Assembly (NCBI GenBank): GCA_034401135.1 | Contig: JAWZSP010000006.1 | Span: 620,001-684,000, forward strand | DNA length: 64,000 bases | From: Volutella citrinella | Taxonomy: Eukaryota; Ascomycota; Sordariomycetes; Hypocreales; Nectriaceae | Direction of reading: 5' to 3' | In this document: piece by piece, positions 1 through 11,052 of the stretch | Position numbering within the stretch: the first letter of the stretch is position 1 | Layout of the letters: each line of letters starts with the position of its first letter | Translations under genes and position numbers: made by a program | Notes under the pieces: generated by a model | Databases searched by the model: none | Told to the model about the DNA's origin: nothing | The model's input: the letters and a program-made list of their open reading frames with translations, nothing else

Positions 1-320
1 ACCTGGCTCTCAACGAGCACGGCGCCTACTGCGCCTCAAAGTTTGGCCTCAATGGCCTCAATGCAGTCATGGCCATGGAGTGGGCCAAGGCGGGCATCAC
101 CTCAAACACTGTGAGCCCGACTGTCGTCCTCACGGCCCTGGGCAAGGCCGCCTGGGCGGATGATACCAAGAGGAACGCGCACCTGGCCCAGATTCCCGTC
201 GGCCGCTTCGCCGAGCCCGAGGAGGTTGCCACGGCTGTCGAGTTTCTGTGCCGGGACGATAGCAGCATGATTAACGGGGCCGATATTCGCGTCGACGGTG
301 GATTCTCTGTTTGCAAGTAG
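1..320 (+). CDS. Short-chain dehydrogenase/reductase, C-terminal part (5' end outside window)
   Basis: The reading frame is open from base 3 to the TAG at 318-320, about 105 residues. It begins in the catalytic region: YCASK matches the SDR YxxxK motif, followed by the usual WAKAGITSNTVSP stretch (PG/SP loop after the active site) and the C-terminal pattern R-F-A-EPEE-V-A-V-FL-SS-I-G-VDGG that closes the Rossmann fold in classical SDRs. The enzyme uses NAD(P)H to interconvert an alcohol and a ketone. Wording of the segment resembles the fungal L-xylulose/D-arabinitol-type SDRs, but substrate cannot be assigned from the tail alone. The cofactor-binding N-terminus lies upstream of the window. 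No intron is seen in the part present. Confidence 0.85.
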   Translation, partial: LALNEHGAYCASKFGLNGLNAVMAMEWAKAGITSNTVSPTVVLTALGKAAWADDTKRNAHLAQIPVGRFAEPEEVATAVEFLCRDDSSMINGADIRVDGGFSVCK

Positions 321-1751
321 GATAGAATTTAATTGAAACAGTTACATTCAAAGGCGAAATCGACGCTTCGATGATTTGACATGAATGTTGTGGACAACTA
401 GACGGAGCAGCTACAGGGCGATCCATTAACCTCACGAGCCTAAGATTGCCATCGTAAGTTAGGACTATGACAGAAAAACTTCGTAGTGCAAAATCCTTGT
501 ACAAGTTTGCAGAGAGTGTGTAAGGCTGATCTAATACGAGAAAGATTGTACTGTGGGTTGGGCGCAGGGTAAGTGGATACCATCTTGTCTGTCCGGAAGT
601 AGATCTAGAGAATGAAAAATAGGGGTTACGATAAGATATAAATGGGGGATATATAGAGACATGAATCAAATCAAGGGAAATTTGGCTTGTATAGTAGACC
701 ATATTCCATGCTAGCTGACCTGAAGTCCACCGCATCGTCCGGATGCTGGTAGTTATTTCGAGCTCCAAATAGCGTCTCCAGATGTTGAACGACTTGCGGC
801 TGTGCGCATCAGTGGCTTGGGTGAACCAACAAACCCATTCACCCGAACCTCACGTAGACTCCTGCTTGTCTGACAAAATCAACACGCTCAATCAGGTTAG
901 CAGAAATCCTAAACGCAGACGAGATAAAATACAGGGAGGAAGCCCATGCAGCTTCGACGAAATAGACTGGGGCATCTGGGAGCCCAGTGTGATGCTACAA
1001 GGGGTCATCATACTACTCAATACGGTTAAAAGCAGTATCAGTACCTGCATCTGCGTGAAGTTGAAGATCCTCGCCCTCGGCCGAAGGCATGCAGGGATAC
1101 TTTTTGAGTGATGCGGACTCAATCTACCGAATCCCTGTCTGTGGGCCGAGATGGATTCCTCACACCACCACGTGCTGCTGTTGGCCCATTATAGCCAAGC
1201 TCATGCATTGCCCCTCGCCCACCTGGGCTGTCCCCGGCCTTCCTGAACATATGCGGAATACAACTCGGTAATCCCTACCAGGCTTCTGACACACAGCTTC
1301 CCCAGGTTTAGACTCCCCCGTTTTCCGGGCGACAATCGCCTGCATCCAAGCACCGAATCGAGTATGTCGTAAGGCTGGCTGACGTGCATTGCGGCCTGCA
1401 GGCTGGTGGGATGGATCGGCGGGCGCAGTAGGAAACCTGATCCCCCACGCTCCCCTGCCATATGCCGATTCGCCCTGGAAGAGGGCAGTTGATGGCTCCT
1501 ACCATGCAGACGAGCCACTACCCCGAGCCATCCTCCGAGACCTGGTGTTTGGGGGAGCGAAAGCATTCAGTCTATTTTTGGCCACGCGTGACGCTACATA
1601 TACACGCGAGGCGTAAAAACAGCCTTTGCCAGCCTTATGCTCATTCTACTTCCGTCATTCTGTTCATTTTGCCTCGCCTCGTTCAGTAGCACTCATCTGT
1701 GCAAGACTTCCCTGCCACTGACCACCAGTACCGGCCCTCGGTCAGTGCACG
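321..1751. other. Intergenic, 1.4 kb
   Basis: No convincing coding region. The short open frames here lack family similarity, splice support and codon bias. It holds the 3' flank of the dehydrogenase and the upstream region of the metallopeptidase-like gene. No repeat or mobile element was recognised. Confidence 0.5.
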
Positions 1752-3102
1752 ATGCGCGTATTCCACCTCGTATGGCTCCTACTTGCGGTTGGCGGCGCGG
1801 CCAACTACATGGGCGATGTATGGGAGTACGACCACATGTGTACGCAAGACGAAATCAATGCCCTTGAATACTGGTATCAAGACATGATCGTGATGGTCAA
1901 CAAAGCACTGGCAGACCTTTCAGTGGTGATGCACGCCAAACCCAGCAGCAAGTCCAGCAAGAGACCGAATTGGGTCAGGATTGCGCGCAACATTCGAACA
2001 TGCTTCGGCTTCAAGATTCCGAGCGATGGCATCAACTCACGGGATAACAACATGAAAGACGTTCTCTGTAAGCATCTTTGCTTGACTTTGTATGCCTGAC
2101 ACTGCTGACTCGGACAGTTGTCTACCAAAGAATGCAAAGAGCCATGTACGGCGTCGAAAACGTGCCTCCGAGGGGATTCCACAATTATGGAAGCAAGCCA
2201 ATGGCCCTGTGCGGTGAGAGGGCGTGGACGTGGATCGACAAGTACGGGATAGATCCCATGGACCCTTGGCAGAGACAACTAAATGAAACGAGAACTGCCG
2301 AGCTCGGAGATAATATGGGGGGCGCGTGGTACCTCAACGGGCGCTTCCTATTTTTACCCAGTAATCCAACCGAGCCGCTCTATTGCACGCCAGGCCGAGT
2401 TGCAGTTACGGCAGTGGAAGTTGACGCGGTATTCTGGTGCCCCATGATCTTTGAAGGGTTCGGGGCGGGCAAGAATCCACTGGATGAGGCATCGATCCAG
2501 GAGGGTGACGATATCGACGACTATCGAAACGCTCCCGCCATCGCAATTCATGAATTCGCGCATTGGTATGGCGACGTTTATCGCGACGACGGTGAACCCG
2601 TTGGTATGTCCCGACCAGCAGAACCCCGCCCCCCCCCTCTGCATCCTTACTCTGGGCTCTAACGCTAGACAGTGATTGATCAAATCGCGGTGGATAAAAA
2701 GGGCCAGCGCCTCTGGCAGGTGGATGACGAAGGGAACATTATTGTGGACGATGAAGGGAACCCAGCCATACCCGTATTGGTTTGTAAGTAACACGTCCTG
2801 AAGCTCCTGCGACCACAGACACTGGCTGACATTTTGCGACAATAGATTGCTTCAAGTACGTTAATCACCTGGCAATCTGGCGCTCGCCGGATAAATTGAA
2901 GGAAGGCGAAACAAATGAGTTCCGAGGACCTAGAAGGTCCGTCAAGACTGCAGAGGCCTTCCTCATGTTTGCTTTGATGTCGTAAGTTGTTTCCACTCTG
3001 TTCCCGATTGATGTAGAAATGAGAGCACGTTGCTGATTACTTTCAAGGGTCATGGATAAATGGGACTGGTCAGAGAGTGGGTATGCCCGGCCGCTCCACT
3101 AG
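1752..3102 (+). CDS. Secreted HExxH metallopeptidase-like protein
   Basis: Five exons can be joined in one frame: 1752-2067, 2118-2603, 2673-2783, 2846-2981, 3048-3102 (367 residues). All four introns are 50-70 nt with GT..AG ends. The start MRVFHLVWLLLAVGGAA is a signal peptide, so the protein should be exported. The segment AIAIHEFAHWYGDV contains HEFAH, the zinc-binding HExxH of zincin peptidases, with Glu as the catalytic base; it falls near residue 260. The third zinc ligand is not obvious: I do not see the GTxDxxYG of M35 deuterolysins, so the family is unassigned. Several Cys residues (MCTQ, RTCFG, ALCGER, LYCTPG, FWCPM) suggest disulphides. The role as a peptidase is inferred from the motif only; an inactive effector-like protein is possible. 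Confidence 0.72.
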
Positions 3103-4208
3103 CTTGGCTTGCGAGTCTGTCAGTTTTTTTTCGTGGTTTGGGTGAAATCTTGGTAGGATAAGGGCTATCTATGGTTATGCGATTGAAAGCGAAACGATGG
3201 CAATTGATATATTTGACCTGGGCATGGTATTTTTACTGTGGTGTTTGCTACGTACAATCGAATGGGTGAAAATTCAAAAGATTATGGACCAAACAAGCCA
3301 CATGAAGTTCACCGACATCCAAGTGCAAACGGCCAACTCTTGGTAAATTGGCCAGCACCAATGCTAGACTAGAGCCATCAAATCTGTACTAATTACCATG
3401 TTGCACGCAATGGAAATTACCTCGCCTTGTGCGCACGGCCAGCCTTACCCGTCCTGACAGCTGACCCTGGGCCCAATGCTGGCCTGACCGAGTGCGAAGT
3501 CGGGCTTAGCGAGTGGGATTCGGCAAGGATCCATGGCGAAGGATCAAGGCCGTCGCCCTACACAAGCGCCCTCCTCGTGGGGAGAGATTGCAGACACGCC
3601 AGGCTAATTCGGGTGTCGATAGGGTACAGGGGGGTATCTCTGACATGCCACACGTTTTGGTAAGAGAGCATCTATTCGTTTGCATGCAACATCGTCCAGG
3701 GGCACACTATCGGGGATGCCTAGTGGGATCTTTACCCGGGCTGTTTATTTTTATACGCGTTTCGGTTATCCTGCTGTTGCCTTTTCCAATGCAATCGTAT
3801 CTTCCATGTCCTTTCCAGATCCATTATTAGGGCCGCGGGATTCCTCCCTCGCCCATCTTTAATAGCCCCATCCCTGCGAGGGAGTTGAATCCCCATCGTC
3901 GGTTCGGGCTCGGCGGTTAGGGAGCACAGGAAGACTCCCAGCAACATAGGCAAAACGCTTCCTATTGATGTTGGATGATATATCCTTGATCAAACTTGAT
4001 AGTTTTACGCATTACCGCTTTCTGATAATCCTTCGAAGCGACCATGTCTTGCATAGGAATGCGTCTTCTAGGCACGGGACAGCACCCGCGGCCGAATAAA
4101 AACATAGTCCACCACTTCCGCGCCCGCCGCATCACGCCGCATCGCAACAGTTAGTTTCCTTGCCAGTTCCCTTCCATCGCGGTACGGCATCGGGACTTGA
4201 CAAGCACT
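3103..4208. other. Intergenic, 1.1 kb
   Basis: No supported gene. Small frames on both strands look random. The last few hundred bases should carry the promoter of the mucin-like gene starting at 4209. Confidence 0.5.
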
Positions 4209-7200
4209 ATGGCCCCTCCCAAGAAGGTTGTCGTGTTCTCGGTATGGGCACTAGCATCTCTGGGCTTCGCAACAGCTCAAGATGTGCCTGTGCCTCCTGT
4301 GGTACCAGATCCAGAAGTGTCCGGGTCTTTGACCAGTTTTATCAGCACTGACACTACCCTGTCCACCCTCAAAGCATTCAACAGCTCCACCACTGTCATC
4401 GAGAGCTCGGACACGACGAATGCGGCCACGACTGATACGGCACCCTTGCTAAACACAGAGACAACAGAAGCGACAAGCCTCGAAACCACAGCCGTACCAG
4501 AAGGCACTTCTGCCAATGACCCATTACCACCGCCCGGTATCTCAAGCACGTCTGGTACTACTGCTACCGATGCTGCTACCGACTCCGCAGCGGATTCAAC
4601 TGCCGCACCGAGCGGTTCACTCCCACCCCCAGGCTTAGAGGGTTCCCAGACGGAACCGAGGCAAGAGACTCTCACAGAAGCCTCAACCGAGACAGGAGCG
4701 GGAGAGGCAAATACAGAAGCTGCCACAACCAACGGCGGGACCCTGTCAAATCCAGCCGGTGGCGCAGATGCTTCAACAGGCGTGGCTAGTGATGCGAGCA
4801 CCGCAACCAATGAGGCGGATCTGCCGGCCGGAATTGACCCTGAAGTCTCATCAACATCAACAACAGCGGAAACTGAGACTGCCACGAGCGGAGGAGCTCT
4901 ACCGCCGCCCGTAGTTGGAGGTGATGCTTCGTCCACGGATCCAGCTGGTGACACCACAACCACAGTTACGGAGGCCGTCCAGCCGCCGCCCGGGGCTGGT
5001 GCTGATACCTCGACAGGGCCAGGGAGTGAGGATACCACTGCTACTACCGGAGTAGTTGAGCCACCACCTGTCGTCGGCCCCAATGCTTCCTCCACGGAAC
5101 CATCTGCTGATACGACAGCCACGACAACGGATGGAGCAGTCCTTCCGCCCCCTGTCGGAGCTGGTGCTTCGTCTTCTGAGCCCAAACCAGAGCCCCAGCC
5201 CACAGACAATGTCCCGGCAAGCACCACGAATGGGGTCGTGGGGCCGCCGGTCGTTGGTGTTGATACCACTGCAACCAAGACAGCCGGCGGCGGTGGCGGC
5301 GCGGCGGCATCGAGCCAAGCTGAGAACCAAGCCTCCATCATAACTCCAGGACCACAGACCACCATTACTGGTAGTGACGGTGGGGTGGCCACCTATGCCG
5401 CCAGCCGGGACATGGCTTACTCTGACCTCCAATCCACGACTACGAAATATGGTTCAGACGACAGTAGGGATGACGACGACTTGATCATCTTCCCCTTTGG
5501 CTTTTTTTGGGCTCCGATTGGTGCTCCTCCACTTCCGGGGCTCAACTTGCCCTCGGCTCCAAACATCAGCCCACAAGGCTTCGGTGGATATGGTGGTGGA
5601 GGAGGAGGAGGAGGAGGCGGCGGCGGCGGCGGTGGGGGAGGAGACTCGCCTGATGACCCTCCAAAGGATCCCGAAGAGGAGAAGAAGAAGTCACAAGAGG
5701 AGGAAAAAAAGAAAAGCACAGCCAAAGATGAGAAGCAGAGTACAGCGAAAGAGGAAGAGAAGAGCACGGCAGAGAAGTCGTCGCCCACGTCGACACAAGC
5801 TTCCACGACAACGGAATGTGTCACAACACAAGCGCCAGATTGCACGAAGCTGGTATCAGCCTTCTCCAAAGACGACGGATCATGGGTCACGTACGTCAAC
5901 CTCTGCTCCTCAGATTGATTGGGCTTGGCTAACACGCATAGCACTACCATCGGCGACTGTCCTGAGATCAAGAACCCATGCGAGCTGGCGTCGACAGCCT
6001 TTGAAACTGCTTTTAGCGTCGTCTCGGCCATCATTGTTACCAGCGTTAAGAAGGAACCACCGCCTCCTAGTCCAGGCCCGGTCGACGAGGAGACGATTGC
6101 GTACATGCGACAGCTATTCAAGGAGGAGTGCCTGGTCTTCGACGACAGCCAGTGTGAGGCCGGCGGGGCGGAGTCCGGGGCTGGTGGAACGGAGGAGCCT
6201 GCTGCGTCGACTGAACCAACTACATTGCAGACCATGGTGTCGTCAGGTGCGCCGCCAGTCCTCGTTCCGCCGGTTAACACAACTGCGCTGAGCGCCGAGA
6301 CCACATCCCTCGCGCCGGAGCCCATGAACCCTCCACCTCCGGAATCCACGGGTGAGGCTACCATGCTCCCCCCAGGCACAGACGTCGCTGCACAGCCTAC
6401 TACAGAGGGTTCTCCACTCCTACCGCCAGGCGGAGTTGATTCCAAGACAACCGCTGCCCCAACGCTGCCAGCGGGTGAGCCCGAAACGACCAAGAAGCCC
6501 ATGGACACCCACACTGGGCCTCCCATCTGCACCGAAAAGGTAGATCCTGCAGTCAAGTACCCGGGCTGCCTATGCTCGACGACGGTGGGCACCCAGACCT
6601 TCTTCATCGACGCAAACAAGATCCAAGACCGATGTGACATCTACCTCGTCTTCCCTGGCCAAGTCACACTCCAGACGGCCACCACGAAGCCCCCAGAGCC
6701 GCCAAAGCCGACGCCATTCACGTCCACCTTCGCCGATGGCGCGGTAGTAGCCTGGCCCGACCGCACCCTCTCCACGGTCTTCGTCAACGGCGGCAAAGAC
6801 CTCACGCTGACCGTCGGCGTCGGCGATCCCACGACGCTGACGCCCGCCGGCCCGACGCAGACACACGGCGAGGCCACCACCACGGGCAAGTGCAGCGGCC
6901 TGTCCGAGAAGAATTGCGACAAGGCGGCCAACAGGTTCGTCGACGACTACCGGTACAAGATGCTCACGTCGTTTGCGCAGGACGACACGTACTACTTCTT
7001 CTGGCAGAGCCAGTGCGTCGTGGCGTTTGTGTGCGACAATGAGGAGGCGTATCAAAAGGGCATGACTGGAAAGCAGATTAAGGATGCGTAAGTTGCTTCG
7101 CCTGCTTGGGACTCGATTCCGGAATTATGCTAATGTTTGGCTAGCCTTCAATATCTCAAGGAGCACAACGGCAGAAAGACTTGCGGTCGTGCAGAGCTGT

Positions 7201-7277
7201 CGAATCACTGCCAGGTAAATGTGAATTATTGCGAAGAGTGTGTATCAGTGTTCCCGGCGGACTCGCAACCAAAGTAG
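4209..7277 (+). CDS. Large secreted mucin-like Thr/Ser/Pro-rich protein with Cys-rich C-terminus
   Basis: Three exons: 4209-5890, 5942-7087, 7145-7277, giving 986 residues; introns are 51 and 57 nt. The ATG at 4209 is followed by KKVVVFSVWALASLGFATAQ, a signal peptide. Residues about 25-400 are very rich in Thr, Ser, Ala and Pro with diverged repeats of the form PPPVVGxDASSTEP, typical of heavily O-glycosylated wall or extracellular proteins. A run of 18 glycines (about 5594-5640) is followed by a Lys/Glu-rich stretch, then a Cys-containing segment, a second Pro/Thr region and a structured tail with many Cys (CTEK, GCLCST, DRCDIY, KCSG, NCDK, QCVVAFVCDN, KTCGR, HCQ, NYCEEC). No GPI signal is visible at the end. 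I do not recognise the Cys-rich domain; a surface or adhesion role is inference. Confidence 0.8.
5594..5640 (+). repeat. GGN poly-glycine codon tract
   Basis: A run of GGT/GGA/GGC codons inside the mucin-like gene encodes about 18 consecutive glycines. GGA units come first and GGC units later, so it grew by codon-unit expansion. Confidence 0.85.
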
Positions 7278-7691
7278 TGTTTGATAGGGATGGTGATTCT
7301 GTTCGTTTGGGTAGGCTATGCAGCGGCGTTGGCTCGATGAATGCAACAATGATGATCAAATATAGCACTTGTTCTCTCAATATGCTCATAATTGTGTCAC
7401 ATGGTCATGTTTGGCAGTCTGGTGCAGCATGTCCTTGTCCACAAAACGCCACAATCCCATCGCCAGGGCTTGGCAATTGTGTTGGTTCCAACGTCGACTA
7501 CTCCATCGACCAAGCCAATCACTTCTGCTCCTGTGCTGCTCTCGACCCAAACGGGCAACAGCAGCGATTACCCCGGCGGTAGTTGTAGCTTCCAAGTCCT
7601 ACTTTATTCCAGCGTGGGATTCCCTCAGAACCCTACTCCTAGCCTCAACCTAACCCGAACTACTACTAACTCCAACTAACCCTCCTCGCAT
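7278..7691. other. Intergenic between convergent genes
   Basis: This is the shared 3' flank of the mucin-like gene and the O-methyltransferase, which converge. Overlapping short frames at 7369-7679 have no support as genes. Confidence 0.5.
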
Positions 7692-9262
7692 CTACTTGGC
7701 CTTGAGCCTCGCCTCGACGCAGCCACCGGGCACCCCAGGGGCGCGCCACGTCTTGACAAGCTCGAGACCAGCGGCATCAAACATCTTTTGGAAGCCCGCC
7801 TCGGTTCGCTCCTTGCCACCCATGGTCATGACGGCCTGGTCTAGCACGGCCGAGGCAAAGTCGAGCTCGCCCACGCGCTGCGGGAGCACCATTTCGCAAA
7901 CGAGGACGCGTGAGTCGGGACTCATGGCTTCGGCTAAGCGGGAGAGAATCTGGATGCCAACTGGGTCGGCGTAGTCGTGCAGAATCATGCGCATAAAGTA
8001 TGCCTTGGCGCCTGGAGAATCTGGTCAGCAGGTGTCTTGGGGGGGCGAGTGGATGGGAGTTACCTTTGACGGGCTGTTCGGTCATGAAGTCGTGGACGAG
8101 CAGTTGAGTATCGGCAGGGAGGTGCGAGTTGTTCTTTGCCAGCTCAATAATGTCGGGGCGTTCCTGGAGCACGCAGTTTTTGGGCGACAGTTCAGGATGG
8201 GCGGTCAGAATCTTGTTCAGGACGACACCTTCGCCGCCACCGACATCAACAAGCTCAACGACGCCATTGGCATCGTCCTCTGGGGTGTTCTTGAGGGTGC
8301 TAAAGTCAAAGTGTCCCGTGACTGGGATGGCAACGTCGAGACCCGCCATACCCGTCTGGAAAGCCTGCAGTCTCTCGGGGTTCTGGGCCATGATGCTCCA
8401 GACTGGCGTGCCCTCCTTCTTGTAGTAGGCAGTGAAGGGGTTCTTGGTGGGATCATATGGCTCGGTCAGCTCGCCCCGCTCGACCAGGTAGTCGTCAAAG
8501 TTGTGCATGTGCTTGAACCACTCATCATACCTAGAAGAAGTTAATAATTAATATGCAGGTCGCCATGACGCAAGAAATGAAGCGAGAGGGGTGAGGTGCA
8601 GGTGAACGTACATGGCCAGAAACAAGTGTCCGGGAGCGGGCTTATCAACAAGGTACGCCAGGGAAAACTTTGTGTGCTTGTACTCGCCACCGTCGGGCAG
8701 AGTCTGGTCAAGGAAGCCGGATGCCACTATTCCATCGGATTAGATTGGCAGTGGGGCGGAGGAGGAGGAGCATTCTCACCTAGGATACGGCCCATGCGCT
8801 CTGTTGCATCACATATCAGCGATGATCATCAGATCTAGAGTGGGGACCGTGCACTTACCCAAGAGCGAGTCCTGAACGCCGGTGGCCTTGGAGAGGCCGT
8901 CGAGGGAGATGGAGCCGGTGGTGGGAATGGCGTCAAGCACCTTGAGCCGCATGAATGTGCGCACGGCAATGACTTCGGCCATCTAGCGAGCACCGAGTGA
9001 GTAATTGCCCGCAAAGAGAGGGGGTGGGGGCCATGGCGCCGCAGCTGGACTGGGCATGGAGGGAGGGGGGTCTCACATTGAGGCCATGGTAGTTGGGCTT
9101 CTGGTCGGGCGTGATGAGGGCCTCGGTGAGTTTCCTGGCCTTTTCGAGGATCTGGATGCGGGCCATGTAGCTGACGGGGTCGGGGGCATCGGAGTACGCC
9201 TGGGCGGCCTGGTTGAGCCCGGCGACGAGGTCGTCCACCTCTTGTCTGGTGGGGAGCGACAT
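7692..9262 (-). CDS. SAM-dependent O-methyltransferase (COMT type)
   Basis: Six exons on the minus strand: 9262-9077, 8982-8859, 8800-8780, 8726-8612, 8530-8064, 8011-7692, all in phase, giving 410 residues, the normal length for fungal O-methyltransferases. One exon is only 21 nt. The N-terminal half (MAEVIAVRTFMRLKVLDAIP onward) matches the winged-helix dimerisation domain. VELVDVGGGEGVVLNKI is the glycine-rich SAM-binding motif I, and RMILHDYADPVGIQIL carries the His that acts as general base in this family. The tail DQAVMTMGGKERTEAGFQKMFDAAG is the typical C-terminal signature. It should transfer a methyl group from SAM to a hydroxyl of a small aromatic or polyketide-like metabolite. It starts 452 bp from the divergent methyltransferase at 9715. 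The substrate is unknown. Confidence 0.9.
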
Positions 9263-9714
9263 GGCGATGTGGTGATGTAGTGGTGGTGGTGGTGTGGGCA
9301 CGGGTCAGCAGCAGCAGCACGGCTGGTGATTGAGGAATAGAGGGGTCGTGAACAGCTCTGGCGTCGACACTACTCCGTATCTCGAGACGATCCTCAAGGC
9401 GGGGGGCTAGACGGTACTCGGAAATCCAGGGCCGTGGTAGATCCCTGTCCGCAGAGAACCACGCCACTGCAATGGGCGGTGCGTCCTGGGCCAGCCACCG
9501 CTGTCAACGCAAGGGAGGGTGGCCCAGCAGGTGAGCCAGCCAGTCACGATTGGGAATGGCGGCCGCCTGTAGCCCTTGTCGCACCACCCCGCTCCCACTT
9601 TTTTCTCCACATCCGGTGCTGTGCCAGGTATCCGTACAGTATTATCCCTCCTCTGGACTTGGGTCCGCAGCAGCACATCACGACTGCATCGTCGCACACC
9701 CAAACGCATCCACC
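9263..9714. promoter_or_regulatory. Divergent promoter region between two methyltransferases
   Basis: The 452 bp between the ATG codons of two head-to-head methyltransferase genes must hold both promoters. No clear TATA box or factor site was identified. The arrangement allows shared control, which is inference. Confidence 0.5.
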
Positions 9715-11052
9715 ATGCCATCCCCATCGCCGCCCAAGAAAAAGTCGCCGTCCCCAGTGCCGCGCTCCTCGCCGCCAGCAGCCGTCGACAGCACCGCAGC
9801 GACAGCGCCGTCAGCTCCTGCCGATGCCCAACCCCAGGACCTTGGGCAAGATGACATCCCACCTCCCCCACCAACAGACACGACCTCCGAGGCCACCACC
9901 GGCCAGATCGAGCCCGACATCTGGACCGAAGAGGCCGACGACGGCTACGCAGAGTCCACCACTACATCGTACCTGACGTCCATCGCCTCCGACATCCGCC
10001 GCGGCATCGCAGAGAACGGCCGCACGTACAGTGCCTACGGCCTGCACAAGGCCTGGCTGCCCAGCGACGATCTCGAGGTATACTGCATGCCCTGTTCCTT
10101 GCATTGTCCTATTGTGGAATCCCACGGCTAACCCGTCCCCGCGCCCCAGATGGAGAGAAACGACCTGCAGCACTGCAAGTTCACCATGCTCATGGACGAC
10201 CGGCTACATCTTGCGCCCATTGTCGAGGAGCCGCAGAAGATTCTCGACCTGGGTACGGGCACGGGCATCTGGGCCATCGACATGGCCGACCAGTTCCCGT
10301 CGGCGCGCGTCATTGGCGTCGACACCACCCCGACGCAGCCCTCTGTCGTGCCGCCCAACTTGACGTTTGAGGTGAGCAGCAGCAACACCCGAGTTTGTCA
10401 GGGATTCTCGAGCTCACATTGCAGATCGACGACATCGAGGACGACTGGCTGTGGGGCGAGTCCAGCTTCGACCTGATCCACGGGCGCGAGCTCATCATGG
10501 CCATCCGCGACTGGCCGCGCCTCATCTCCCAGGCATTCCGACACCTCAAGCCCGGCGGATACCTGCAGCTGGCAGGCTCCGTGCCCGACTTCCGGTCCGA
10601 CGACGACACGCTGCCCATGGACTCTGCCTACGTCGAGCTGGGCCGCATCTACCTCGAGATGTCGGCCAAGGTCAATCTGTCCGGGTGGGAGCCGACCAAG
10701 TGGAAGGAGCGGCTCGAGGCGGCCGGCTTCGACGACGTGCACGAGTTCATCCTCAAGATCCCCACCAGCCCGTGGCCCAAGGACCCGCACCTCAAGAAGA
10801 TTGGCGCCTTTGAGCTGCACCACTTCCGCGAGACGATTGCAAACGTGTTTGCGCGCGGCTACGAGCAGATCCTCAACGGCGACCCGGCATACTTCCAGGT
10901 GCTGCTGGCCAAGGCGCGCAAGGAGGTGCTGGACCAGAGCATCCACAGCTGGGTTCCTTTGTAAGCATCCCATTATCATTTGCGCAATGCTTGACACGAT
11001 GCTGACGATTACTAGCTATGTTGCGTACGGACGGCGACCGCTGGACTCGTAG
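9715..11052 (+). CDS. LaeA/UMTA-like SAM-dependent methyltransferase
   Basis: Four exons: 9715-10077, 10150-10371, 10425-10960, 11016-11052 (385 residues). The first 65 residues are a Pro/Ser-rich low-complexity head; the frame then reads TYSAYGLHKAWLPSDDLEMERNDLQH, the conserved lead-in of this family. ILDLGTGTGIWAIDMADQFP is SAM motif I, IGVDTTPTQ follows, and FEIDDIEDDW plus FDLIHGRELIMAIRDWP and FRHLKPGGYLQL are the later class I methyltransferase motifs. The family includes LaeA-type regulators and tailoring methyltransferases of secondary metabolism. Presence of many paralogues per genome means this gene should not be called laeA. The fourth exon is very short (FYVAYGRRPLDS) but is needed for the usual C-terminus. 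Confidence 0.88.

Noticed and set aside
271..768. 165-codon minus-strand frame overlapping the dehydrogenase end
   Set aside because: Composition looks random and it overlaps a well-supported coding end.
4277..6640. Long minus-strand frames of 371 and 407 codons opposite the mucin-like gene
   Set aside because: They are mirror frames of a Thr/Ser/Pro-rich coding sequence, with no signal, domain or splice logic; the plus strand has signal peptide and in-phase introns.
7692..11052. Secondary-metabolite gene cluster
   Set aside because: No backbone synthase, P450 or dedicated regulator is within the window, so only a methyltransferase pair is claimed.
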